64,000 nt of DNA, from NCBI RefSeq assembly GCF_900005765.1, contig NC_041692.1, forward strand, positions 2,170,001-2,234,000. Reading direction: 5' to 3'. This stretch comes from Plasmodium relictum (taxonomy: Eukaryota > Apicomplexa > Aconoidasida > Haemosporida > Plasmodiidae). The notes beneath the pieces were generated by a model. It was given only the letters and a program-made list of their open reading frames with translations, was not told where the DNA came from and made no database searches. Made by a program: the position numbers and the translations under genes. Below, piece after piece: positions 11,328 to 23,121 of the stretch (its first letter is position 1; each line of letters begins with the position of its first letter).

Positions 11328-12773
11328 ATGGCAAAATTAATTAAAAGAGGTAGCATTTTTGATACATTATTTTTTTTTAAAAATATATGCTATCAAAAAA
11401 AAAAGGAATTAAGTAAATTTTTTATTTATCCAAAAAAATACAAAAGCGCTATTGATAAACTTAACACTAATTTATATTTTGCCACAAAAAAAAAAATAGA
11501 AGTTTTAAATCAAGAAAAAAATAGCATACATCAAATAGTTAAATATAATATATCCAATCAAAAAATGTGTAATACTTTTATTAAAAATATAAAAAATAAA
11601 AGTAATACTAATAAAACTGACTCAAATATAAATAATCAAAATAAAAATGAAGAAAAAAAAAACTTAGTTGATATAATAGATTTAGAATTATCTGATATCT
11701 GGTCAAAAAAAACACTAATAGTAAACTATAAAAATAATATATTTGAAATAATTTTAAATAGACCGGATAAATTGAATGCTATAAATAAAGATATGATAAC
11801 TGGATTATTAAATATGATAAAAAGTTTAGATAATGATAATAGATGTTATATGATAGTAATTAGAAGTATTAACACAAAGTGTTTTTCATCAGGTTCTGAT
11901 GTAAGGGCAATAATTGAAAACAAAGAAGATGGTATATTGTATTTAAGGCAACTTTATTTGTATATTAATTATATATCAAAAATGAAAAAAAATTTGTTAT
12001 GTATATGGAATGGATTTGTTATGGGAGGAGGGCTAGGAATCTCTATATATTCAAAATATCTGGCTATTCATAAAAATGCAATTTTTGCAATGCCAGAAAA
12101 TAAAATAGGTTTCTTCCCTGATATTGGTTGTTGCTATTTTTTCAAAAAATATTTTGGAAGAAGTATTGGATTACATTTAGGATTAACCTCTTTAAGAATA
12201 AACGAAGCAGATTTAGCTAAATTTAAAGTATGCAATACTTACATAGAAAATATTGATTTATTTTTAGATGAATTAAAAAACATTAATAAATGTAATCAAA
12301 TGGATTTTAATATTGAATATAATAGAATATTGAGTAAGTATTCTTTAAAAAATTGTAGTACTACTCCTATATTAACAGATGAATTAATTAGTAATATCAA
12401 TAAATATTATGATTCTTCTAATAATTTAGAAGAATTAATAAGCAATTTAAAAAAAGATAACAATGATTTTTGCAAACAGTTATTATCTGATATTAACAAC
12501 AATTGCTATTTCAGTTGTAAATTGTGGTTTTCTTATTTTCATTATAATTATGATAAATCACTAGAAGATATATTAGATAATGATTTTAAAATTTCTCAAT
12601 ATATTTTATATTATACAAAAACGTTTGAAAAAGGTGTAACTGAAATTCTTGTAAAAAAAAATAAAAATTTTCAATGGAGCAACGTAGAGGAAAATAAATC
12701 TGTGCAATTAGAAAATATTGAGGATATAATAATGAATAAAAATTTGTTGTCTATTAAAGAAGAGTTTATATAG
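11328..12773 (+). CDS. 3-hydroxyisobutyryl-CoA hydrolase-like (crotonase superfamily)
   Basis: A 481-residue protein of the enoyl-CoA hydratase/isomerase superfamily, closest to the 3-hydroxyisobutyryl-CoA hydrolase (HIBCH) branch. The crotonase core begins near residue 135 with NRPDKLNAINKDM. It continues with the oxyanion-hole segments SSGSDVRAI and WNGFVMGGGLGIS, then FAMPENKIGFFPDIG, whose Glu and Asp match catalytic positions of HIBCH, and the typical LTSLRINEADL. The C-terminal ~200 residues fit the HIBCH extension. The first ~120 residues are Lys/Asn-rich and basic, compatible with a mitochondrial leader. I chose the first in-frame ATG at 11328; the frame is open slightly upstream but has no ATG there. 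Family assignment is firm; the substrate is not. Confidence 0.85.
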   Translation: MAKLIKRGSIFDTLFFFKNICYQKKKELSKFFIYPKKYKSAIDKLNTNLYFATKKKIEVLNQEKNSIHQIVKYNISNQKMCNTFIKNIKNKSNTNKTDSNINNQNKNEEKKNLVDIIDLELSDIWSKKTLIVNYKNNIFEIILNRPDKLNAINKDMITGLLNMIKSLDNDNRCYMIVIRSINTKCFSSGSDVRAIIENKEDGILYLRQLYLYINYISKMKKNLLCIWNGFVMGGGLGISIYSKYLAIHKNAIFAMPENKIGFFPDIGCCYFFKKYFGRSIGLHLGLTSLRINEADLAKFKVCNTYIENIDLFLDELKNINKCNQMDFNIEYNRILSKYSLKNCSTTPILTDELISNINKYYDSSNNLEELISNLKKDNNDFCKQLLSDINNNCYFSCKLWFSYFHYNYDKSLEDILDNDFKISQYILYYTKTFEKGVTEILVKKNKNFQWSNVEENKSVQLENIEDIIMNKNLLSIKEEFI

Positions 12774-13459
12774 AGTACATTAAAAAATGTTAAAATAAAA
12801 TATTAAAATTTTATGTAATAGAAAAAAATGACAAAAATTTATTATTTAAAACTAAAAAAAGCAAAAAAAAGAAAAATAACAATAAAGTTTTATAACAATA
12901 TAAAAAATATTGAAATATTAATAAAAGAAAAAACAATTAAAAAAATAACAATGGATTATATATGTAAAATTTATTGAAGTTCGTGAAATGATAATGTAAT
13001 TATATATGTGAAAAGAGTAAAAAAACAAATTACAGAATGTTTTTAAAGCTATATTACAAATAATTTTTTAAATAGAATTAGCTAATTTTTTTTCTTACTT
13101 TAAATTACAATTTTTATGAGAACACTACTGCATATATGCATTTGATAAATAAAACAATCTACTATTAATATATTAAATTCATATTTTTAACGTTTAATAG
13201 GTTATTTAAAAAAAATTAAATAAATATTTCTACAATAATTAATAATTCTTAACTGATTTGATCATCCTTTGAAATATATATTTTATAAAATTAATATATA
13301 AATATAGATGTTTACCTTCTTTTACTTATATTAAAAATATGTTATTATATTATAAAAATTTCTGTATTCAAAAGAATTGTTTATTTAGTATGTCCTTTCA
13401 TACATTGTTTAGTATATATATATTATATTTGTTAATTTAATATATTTAACCAGAAATAT
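12774..13459. other. Convergent intergenic region
   Basis: About 0.7 kb of AT-rich spacer between two 3' ends. Nothing recognisable. Confidence 0.6.
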
Positions 13460-15158
13460 TTAATTTTCCCTATTAACCTTAGAATGAACTTTTTTTTTTT
13501 TCTTTTTTTTACTCTTCTTAAATTTTTTATAGTAATTATTATTCAACTTATTTTTTTTGTAATCTTCTTCTGAATCACAAATAGATTGGTTACTACTAAC
13601 ATCTAGCATGTTTTCATCATTTATATATCTAGAATTAGGAAAGGAGCCATTTTTATTAATATTAGTTAGATGCTTTGCATCTATTTCTTTTGAAATGACA
13701 GAATCACAACTAGAAGCTGACCAAAATTTCAATAATTTATCTTCTCCAAATGATGTAAGTAAATGCCCAAGAGGATTCCAGTCTAATAAAGTAATAGAAC
13801 AAGGTTTATCATATCCGTGAGCTGATGAAATAGTTTGAATACATTTATTATCATTAGTGCTATAAAATTTGATATATCCTTTATTATCACAACCAGCAAA
13901 AATGTGATTTTGTATAGGATTCCATGCGATATAAGTAGGCTCATAATTTGATCCATATCTATTATTAAAAATGTTATCATTTTTATAATAATATAATAAT
14001 TTAAAATTTCGGATATCCCATAATTTAATTAAACTATCTTTACTACAACTTAACAAATACATACCGTTATAATTCCATTTTATTTTATTTACATTAGCTT
14101 TATGTGCATTAATAGAAATAATTGGCTTATTTATTCTTATATCCCAGAATGAAATTGTTTGTGTTCTATTACCGCTAGCTACAATATCATTTATAGGATT
14201 CCATGATAAGCAACTAATATTATTAGTATCAATATTTTTGCATTTTAAATGTTTTATCACCTTTCTTGTTTTAATATCCCAAATGATAGGGTTACAAGTA
14301 TCAGCGCATCCTGCTAATTTAGTATTGCAACATGATAAACTTATATCTAATACATTTTTTGTTAATCCTTCAAATGCATAATTGTCCAATAAATTTAGAG
14401 CAGATGACAATATAACTATTTGCCCTAAAGAATTTCCAGCAAATAAATTATCATTTTTTGACCACTCTAAACATGAAACCGAACCTCCACCTATTGGTAT
14501 TCTTTTCATATCTTCAAAATTAAAATGAACTCCATTCCAAATAGCTAACTCACTTAACTGTGTTCCCGTTAGTAATCTCTTCCCATCATTAAACCATTTT
14601 AAACTCATTATCATTCCTTTACTTTTATTTAAACATGTATATGCTAAATGAGATAAAACACCATCAAATCTATCTATCATATTGCTATAACAAAATAACG
14701 GTTTTATTCTTCTTAAGAAAATAGGATGATTCACATATAATCTCCTATCAAATTGACTTTTGTATATATCATTTTTTAAAAAGTTGCAAACTATAAAAAT
14801 ATAAAAAAATAAAATAATGAAAGCATGTCTTTATGAATCGAAATAAGAAATTTTTTCAATTTAAACATATATATATAATTATAAAATTTTTTTTTTATTA
14901 TTTTTTATCAATTAATAGATATAGGAAATTATATTTATTTAAACTTCATTTTATACATAATGACAATGATATTTAAATTTATGTCTATATCTTCTTATTT
15001 TATAAAGTTTATTATTTTGTTTTGTTTTTATTTTACATGTATATATATATATATATTTTTTTTTTTTAAATACTTGAAGAATTAAAATCAACAGCAGGTC
15101 TATCTATTCCTAACTTCGATGGATAATAATTATTTACATTTTGTTCTTCATTAAGCAT
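13460..15158 (-). CDS. WDR33/Pfs2, WD40 subunit of the mRNA 3'-end processing complex
   Basis: Two exons: 15158-15074 and 14790-13460, intron 14791-15073 (donor GTATTT, acceptor TTTATAG), giving 471 residues. The downstream frame has no upstream ATG. The upstream exon supplies MLNEEQNV..., and the join reads DRPAVDFNSSICNFLKN, which lines up with human WDR33 NRKTVDYNPSVIKYLEN. This supports the splice strongly. The body is a WD40 propeller with family landmarks: LKWFNDGKRLLTG, WNGVHFNFE, SKDSLIKLWDIRN and LLDWNPLGHLLTSFGEDKLLKFW. The family member sits in the CPSF/CPF core and reads the AAUAAA signal with CPSF30. The tail after the propeller is short, acidic then Lys-rich, unlike the long collagen-like tail of the human protein. 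Confidence 0.9.
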
Positions 15159-16051
15159 TTTTATATCATTCCAATTTATTAAAAAAGTTTCAATACAATT
15201 ATTCTTATAAAAACCTTACTGAAAATAATTGTTATATACGATATTACTTATAACATTATAGATATTATAGTTACAAATGATAATAATAAATTCTTTATTA
15301 AATTATAAAAAAAATAGTTTAAATTGTATATATATATTGTAAATTTTTCCTCTTTTATTTCTGTACAATATATGACACTTTTAAAAAAAAAATTTCAATG
15401 CGAATATTATTTAATTTTTTTAAACATAAATATCATAGTTATTAAAAAAACAGTTTTCCTTTTTTTTTTTGTTTTTTATTAAATTCATTATTTTTACCAA
15501 ATAAAAATTTTATTACTGAAAACACTTATATTTTAAGAGTTAATTTTAAAATTTTATTTATTTTTTTAAATTGATAAAATTCAAAAATACACATTTCAAG
15601 AAATTCAAAATTTTGATTTTAAATTGAAAAAACTAAATTTTGCCATTTAATTAAAAAATACATATGTATATATACATGTAATGTTTATATAATAAAATAA
15701 ATATGAAATATATTGGTATTAAAATATGCTGAATTCTTTAAATATAATGAAAACTGAAATAAGCTGCCAATTAAAAAAAAAAATACATAAATATATATAT
15801 AAAAGAATTAGATAAAAGAAATAAATAAATAAAATAATCACGTAAAAAAAGAAAAATATTTAATTTTTTTAAAGTTTTTTTTTTTTACTAATGTATAAAA
15901 AAAAAAAAAAATTAGTATGGAATATATATATTTTTATATAGTGCATCATATAATTCTATAAAATTTTTAATTATAAGACAATATTGTTTTAAAATAAATA
16001 AGAAAATATTAATGTATATTATTATAAAAAAAAAAAAATTATTTTATTATA
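15159..16051. other. Spacer upstream of WDR33
   Basis: About 0.9 kb of A/T-rich spacer between two minus-strand genes. It would hold the WDR33 promoter and leader and the 3' end of the next gene. No gene or RNA seen. Confidence 0.55.
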
Positions 16052-19000
16052 TTAACTTTTGCTTATTTCATTATATTCTTTTAAAACATTTTTAAAGAAA
16101 GTAGAAAAAAATACATATATTGAATAATGTTCTTTATGAAATATATATAATGAATAATTTATAAAATAATTGTTTTCTAAATTAAAAGAATTTTTCTCAT
16201 TTATTATTTTTCTTAAATGTAGAACTTCAGATATTTTGTTACATATAGGATTGATAATAGTACTTTCACTTTCCTTATTTATATTTGATTCATTATCGTC
16301 CTTTGAATCACCTGTACCTTCGTAACTTTTATCTTCGTAGCATTCTGAATCATTATTGTTATTGTCATTGCTATTATCCAAATTATCACTACTGCTACTG
16401 GAGTAGTTTTCGTTATCTATATGATATTCATTATCAACACGTAAATAATTGCTTTGTTCTTCCCTTTTAATTTCATGCAATGTATTATTTTCATAGGATA
16501 ATTCCTCTTTTCCTTCAGTATGATTACTCGTGATTTTAATAAAATTATTTTTTTTGCTTAAACTGTGAGAAAAACTACTTTTAAAATTGCATGATAGTAA
16601 ATTAGAGGCCTCTTCGTCTAATTCAATGTTCAAATTTAAAAAAAAATAAATAAAATGGCTTATAATAATATAAAATAAACTGTCATTTATAAGCTCTACT
16701 TTGTTTAAATTATTTATCATGTCTAATATTTCTTTATCTAATGATTTAATCACGCGAATGTACAACCTTATAACACAAGCTGGTATTTTTAATTTATAAA
16801 TAAATGGAATCATAAAAGTTAATTTTATTAATAATGTTTTTACCTTTTTTTTATCTATTAGAAAAAAAAAAGAATTGTTTTTATATCCAATTAAATAATT
16901 TGCTATTGATCTTAATGAATAATTAAATAAATCTAAATTATTTAAAACATTTAAATTTGACGTTAATTCTTTTTGAAGATGGCAAATCATGATATTAAAA
17001 GAAACAAAATCTAATATGACATTTTTAATATAAAAATCATTTAATCTTATATTTGAATTAATTAATTCATGACATTTTTCATTAAATATATCTGGATAAT
17101 AATAATACTCAGTTAGTAAGTATTTAATCAATTTAAAACAAGAACTTTTTATAATAAGCTCTTTTGTTCTTATAGCTAATTCATATATATGATATAAAAT
17201 AAAATTATGAATGCTAATATTATAAAGTTCATTAGTGTTTATTTTATGATTGTAAGATGATGAGTGACAGTCAACAGATAAATTTTGTATATTATTATAT
17301 ATAAAATTAAAAGAATAATTTTTTATATTATCACATTCCTTATTATGAATATCATCTTCTAAAGAAATACATTTTCCCATTTTTTTCATTAATGTTTTAC
17401 TTAGCACATCTTTTAAGAGAAGAGGATAGCTTTTTAATGTCTTAGAGAAATTAAAAATAGAAAATGTATTTTTTAAAATATGCAATAAGTTGCTTCTTAC
17501 TTCCTTTTTATTTTCATAAAACATATTTTTTTCATTCATTATATTTTTGTCAAAAACATCCAATTTTTTTTCTTTTTCTTTTTCTTTCTCTTGATAATTT
17601 GTTGCTGATTTGCTAAGTGATAAAAAAATATTTTTATTATTATCATCATTATTATCTTTTTTCATCTTATTTTTTCTATCCTTATATTTTTTGTTAATAG
17701 TTAAAAATTTACATGAAAATTCATAATTCATAAAATCAGAATTTTCTAAACAATAATTATTTTTATTAAAAAATATTTCTTGTTTTAACATAGGAGAAAA
17801 GTCTTGAAATTCATATATAATTCTAAAGACCCTAATAATTGTTTTAAATTTTATATAATCTTTTAAATCATATAAAACTAACAAATCAAGCAAATATTTT
17901 AAAGGAAGAAAGTGTAATATTTCCATAAGCTGCTCATTTTTAACTAAATAATGTAATGATAAATAATAGAATAAAGTATTACCATTTAATAAATTAAAAA
18001 AGAATATCAATCTTTCTGTATTGTATTCACAATTTAAAAGCATATCACTTTTATCATCTTCATTAATTTTATTTTTGTTTTTATACAACATACATCTATT
18101 ATCAACATCATGGAAATGAAATTTATCACATATATTATTGCTATTATTATTATTATTATTATTATTATAATCATCACTACTATCGTAATAATTACTCTGA
18201 TTTTCTAATGTATCCTTGTTAGAACTTTCTTCACATTTAACATAATGACTGCTTATATCATTGATAGATTTACAATTGTTATTATTTTCAGAATAATTTT
18301 CATTTACCTCTTCTTTATCATAACAGTCATTATCTGTAAAAAAGGTTATTTTCCTCAGTCTAGTTTGGTTTCTTTTTAATAAGTTATTATCAAGTGATAT
18401 ATTTTTTTTTAAATTTTTTTGCTTTTTTTTATTATTATTTCTTCCACACTCAGAACTTGAGTCGCTATTATTTTTATCAATAGTTCTTTTTTTTTTCTTT
18501 TTAATTAAATTATTTGAAATTTTTTTCATTTGCATAAAAGTATACATGTAATTTTTATAAGCATCTAAATTGTTCCTTCTTTCTTTTTTCTTTCTTTTGT
18601 TAGCATCAAGTATAATATTATTATCAATTATTTTTACATTTATTTTTTTTTGCTTTTTTTTCAATTGACCTTTGTTTTCTAATTTAGTCAAGTATTCATT
18701 TAGCAATTTATTTAATTCTAATTTATCAGAACTCATATTCATTTCTTCTAATGTTAAAATTATAACATTTTTTATGTTATTAAAATTTAAGCAGTAATGA
18801 AAAGTCTTCTTATATTTATTTATGTTTCTTTTTAAATTTTCAATTGAGTTGTAAATATCTTCTAATTTCTGATCTTTTATACACAAATATTCTATGAAAC
18901 TTTTTTTTTTACTTATTTTATTCTTGAAAACTGTGTTCATTGTAAATAATATATTTTCTACGAACTTTAAATTTAAATGTAATTTATCTACTATATTTTG

Positions 19001-22000
19001 AAAATATGATTTCTTATATATATGCAGTAAGTTATTAAAATTAAAATCTTCAAATTCTTCTATATTCTTTTTTAATTCATAATTATACTTTAAGTTTTCA
19101 ACAATATTAGATGGTGTATAAAAACTTTTAATATACAAATCGCTACTATTACTTGCTTCTTGTGTAAAATAATTAAAATTATTAAAAAAAAACTGATCCT
19201 TATTTTCTAATACAAAAAAGGATTTTTTTTGATAAAAATATTTTGCGTATTTAACATAAGAATAGGAATGCCCAAATATATATAATATACACCAAGTATA
19301 TATGTAAATCAATTTTGTGATTTCACTTAGGAAGTTATTCATTTTTTTCATTATCGCATCAAGTTCTTCCTTTTTATATTTTATATTATTTGAGTTAATT
19401 AAATAAGATTTAATATAATTATTATAAGTTGATGTTATTTCTGCTATAAATTTTAAAAAGAAATAATCAAACTGAAATATATTATCTGAATTATATATAC
19501 TTATGAAATAAGAAATAGTATCTATATTTTCTATGTAATTTAAATCTATATATTTATTTTTATTTACATTATTGATATCAAAAGAGTTTTTCAACTTGTT
19601 TGCTTTACTTATAAAATCATAAAAACATTTTTTTGTTTTAGCTTTTTCTAGTATATCATTGAAAATACTTTTGTTAGTACATGTCTTCTGATAAACATCA
19701 TGATTTATATTATATTCATCTGATAATCTATGAAAGATTTTTTTTGTTTTTTTAGATATTTTGTTATTATCATCACTTTTTATGCTACTATTTTCTTCAT
19801 TTTCGCTTTCATAATATTCATTTTCATATTCATTTTCATTTCTTCTATTGTTATCCTTTAGTATATTTTTGTTTTCATCATTTTTAGATTCATCTATTAC
19901 ATAACTTTCATCTGATAAAAAATCGTTACTTTCACATTCACTTTGACTATAATCCGTTTTACTAAACTCTCCCTGGCCTAAATTACTAACAGTATTTTTA
20001 TACTTCATTAAATATTTTATAATGTCAAGATCGTAAAAATCAGTATCTTTTAAGTTATTACGATTTATTTTATTCTTATAATTCAAATCTCTTCTATAGG
20101 AATTACCACCATAGGAATTTTCAGCATTTCCATCGTAAAAAGATGAACTTTTAACATTTAATGAATTTTTCTTATTTTCATCTTTGTCAGGATTTCGATC
20201 AGATATATTAATATCCTCGTAATCTTCATTATATGGAAAGTTATAAAAATTTAATAATTTATAAAAATTTAAATACTTATTTGCTTCTAACTTCATAATA
20301 TTTTTATTAAAAAATAATCCTGCACTTATAAATATGTAAAGCACTCTAGAGATAGTAATTACACAATGATTCAAATAGTCAATTAAAGCTTGAGCATTTT
20401 TATTAGATTGAAAAAAGCTTTTATCTTTGCATTTTTTTTCAATATAAAATAACACATTTTTATGAAAAGAAAAAATTAAATAAGGATTATTAAAAAAGTA
20501 AAATAAAGAATTAATTATTTCACCTGAATAAATATTTTTATAATTTTCATTTTCATATATTATTTCTATAAAAGAATTTTTGTTTACTTTATTAGGATTA
20601 TTAGAAATAAAAAAATTATTTAATTCTTTATTCAAAAAATCTTCTTGGTTTGTTTTTTTTAACAAGCAAGCATCATTCAAATAATTTCCTTTATGTTCCT
20701 TATTTGCTTGTTCTCCTATTTCTTTATTTTTATCTTGATTTTTAATATCATTATTATCCTTACATTCCAACGACTTATTATTTAATTTATTATTATTACA
20801 ATTATGATTATCACTATTAGAATTCTTTATAGTTATATTATTAAGGCTAGTGTCACCACATAATATTTTCTCAGAATCTTTTTTTTTTTCTAAACATTCC
20901 TTACTATTTTCATTAATACAATCTATCTTATATTTAGATTGAAAATTTTTAACAGATGTATAAATAAATGAATTCGTTGTTATATCAAATATGTTTCTAA
21001 TTAAATACTCATTTATGTAAATATATTGAAAAAAATTACAATATATTTTTATGATTTCATTGTCCATTAATTTATTTATTTTTAATTTTTTAAAAAAAAA
21101 AAAATAGTTTATTACCTTACTTTTCCTTTCTTCAAAACCTTTAAAAAGAAATGAATATGAATTTTCATTTGTTTTATAACTTAAATCAAAGTATACATTT
21201 TTAAAAAAATATAAGAGACTTAATAAATTTAGAAAGTATTGAAATGTTTCATAAAAACATTTCTCATCAAGTGTATTTTCTTCTAATATAGTTTTAATAT
21301 TTGAATTATATAAATGAAATATATCCAAATCATATAATTTTTTTTCTAAATCTTTTAAATTAATATCATTAAATATATCAGTACATAAAAAAGAATAATG
21401 ATTTTTAAAATTATTATATTCCTTTTGTTTATTAAATCTAATATTTTTATTTCCCTTTTCATTAAGATTATTTATATCTTCATCAACTATGTTATCATTT
21501 GCGTTATTTTCCTTCTCTATATCTATTATATTAACTTCATTACTTTCCTCTTTGAGTAAATTCTTTATTTTTTCAATTAAATCATTTCTATTTCTTTTAT
21601 CGTAAATTATAAAGAATTTTCTAAAATATAAAAAAAAGAAAAAAAAAACTTGAAATACAAATTGTTACAAATAACTTTATAAAGCTCTATGAGTAAAAAC
21701 AATAATTAATTAATAATATTCTAAATAAATGAAATAATTATATAAATAAACAACTGGAAATTGTATCATATATAAATCAATAGTAAAAAAAAAAAATTTT
21801 AAAAGCATATAATAAAATTAGAAGTAAATCCCAGGTAAAACAAGGAAGAACCAATATTATTTTAATTTTTTTTTAAATTACTTCATTTGCTGAATCAATT
21901 CACTGAACACCTTTTTTGCAACGTTAATTTCATTTCCATCAATAGATTTATAAAATTTATGAAAACATAATAGCATTTCATCATCTAAAATGATTAAGAA

Positions 22001-22158
22001 AAAAAAAGAAAAAAAAAAAATTAAATATATATTAAGCTTTTATTATAAATCATTCATATTTTTGTTCTTAAATTATTAATTTTTAATTTTTAATTTATTA
22101 TACCTCCATATTCTTTTAATTCTCTTTCTAAAATATTCAAAAGCTTCTGTTTTTCCAT
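16052..22158 (-). CDS. Conserved protein of unknown function, 1908 residues, three exons
   Basis: Exons are 22158-22104, 21984-21882 and 21620-16052. The large exon is open up to the acceptor TATATTTTAG at 21621 but lacks an ATG. Two short upstream exons (donors GTATAA and GTAATT) join in phase to give MEKQKLLNILERELKEYG, then ...SELIQQM, then KKFFIIYDKRN. The protein has no signal peptide. Helical, Leu/Phe-rich blocks (residues ~150-330, ~650-1000, ~1190-1700) alternate with low-complexity Asn/Glu/Lys segments. A strongly basic region with KRKKK, KKKKR and NQTRLRKIT-like motifs (about residues 1000-1110) could be a nuclear signal. The pattern suggests a large helical-repeat scaffold, but I cannot match it to a family. 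It ends in an acidic Asn/Ser-rich region and a short hydrophobic tail. Confidence 0.8.
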
Positions 22159-23121
22159 TTTTTCTATTATTTTAATTTTTAATGATTTATTTATTTTTTT
22201 AAAACATAAAAATATTTTCTAAGAATTATATTTTTAAAGCAATTGTTCATAGCAATTTATATATAAATAATTAAGGAAAAAAAAAAAAAAAATTAATATA
22301 TAAACAAGTAATATGAGCATATATATTAAATATTTATCAAGACTATTACATTTTTTAAAAATTATATTTAAAATAAAGAGAAAGAACATTTATTTGTAAA
22401 TAAACAAATAAATAAATAGTAAAAAAGAAATAAAAATATTCACTAATAAATGAAAAGATGAAAATACATATTTATAAAGAAGGAAATACATATATGAAAT
22501 ATAATATATATATAATTTTTTTTTTCCCTTTTTAACTTTATATATATTTTTAATAGTGTTAAAATATTCCTATGTGAAGAAAAATAACTTTGTCGAATTA
22601 CTACTGTAATTATAATTAATTATATTGTTTTTTGTTCAGTAATTCAATTAACAATTCAAAATATTAACTTCAACAAAAAATAAAAAACTTATTCATTTCT
22701 CATTAAAAATAAAATTTAAAATAAAAATTTCCATGAAATATAAAATTCAAAATATTTAGAAACTTTGTCTTATGAAAAAAAAAAAAAAAAATTATAAACT
22801 TAATGAGAATAAGTTTAAATTAATAACTAAAAAATTAAAAAGTTATTTGTATAAAAATTAGATAAAAAATTAGTTTTTACTTTAAAATAGCCAGGTTTAC
22901 AAAAAAATTTTAAATTAAAATGCATTAAAAGAATATAAAATAAAAGTAAAATAAAATAAGAAAAATTAAAATAATTAAAAAAAATTGCTTTTGCACAAAA
23001 AAATTTTTTTTATTAAAATAAAATTTTACCAAAAACTAACATTTATATATATTTCTCTTGTGATAAACTTTCCTACTTATTTTATTTTATTTTTATTTTT
23101 TTTTTTTTAATATACAAAGAT
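22159..23121. other. Spacer and promoter of the 1908-residue gene
   Basis: About 1 kb of AT-rich spacer between two minus-strand genes, with long A and T runs. No gene seen. Confidence 0.55.

Noticed and set aside
21878-22158. Separate two-exon 53-residue gene (MEKQKLL... ending QQMK)
   Set aside because: The stop lies inside a good donor (GTAATT) whose phase fits the ATG-less downstream exon, so these are better read as exons 1-2 of the 1908-residue gene; the short form is kept only as a retention product.
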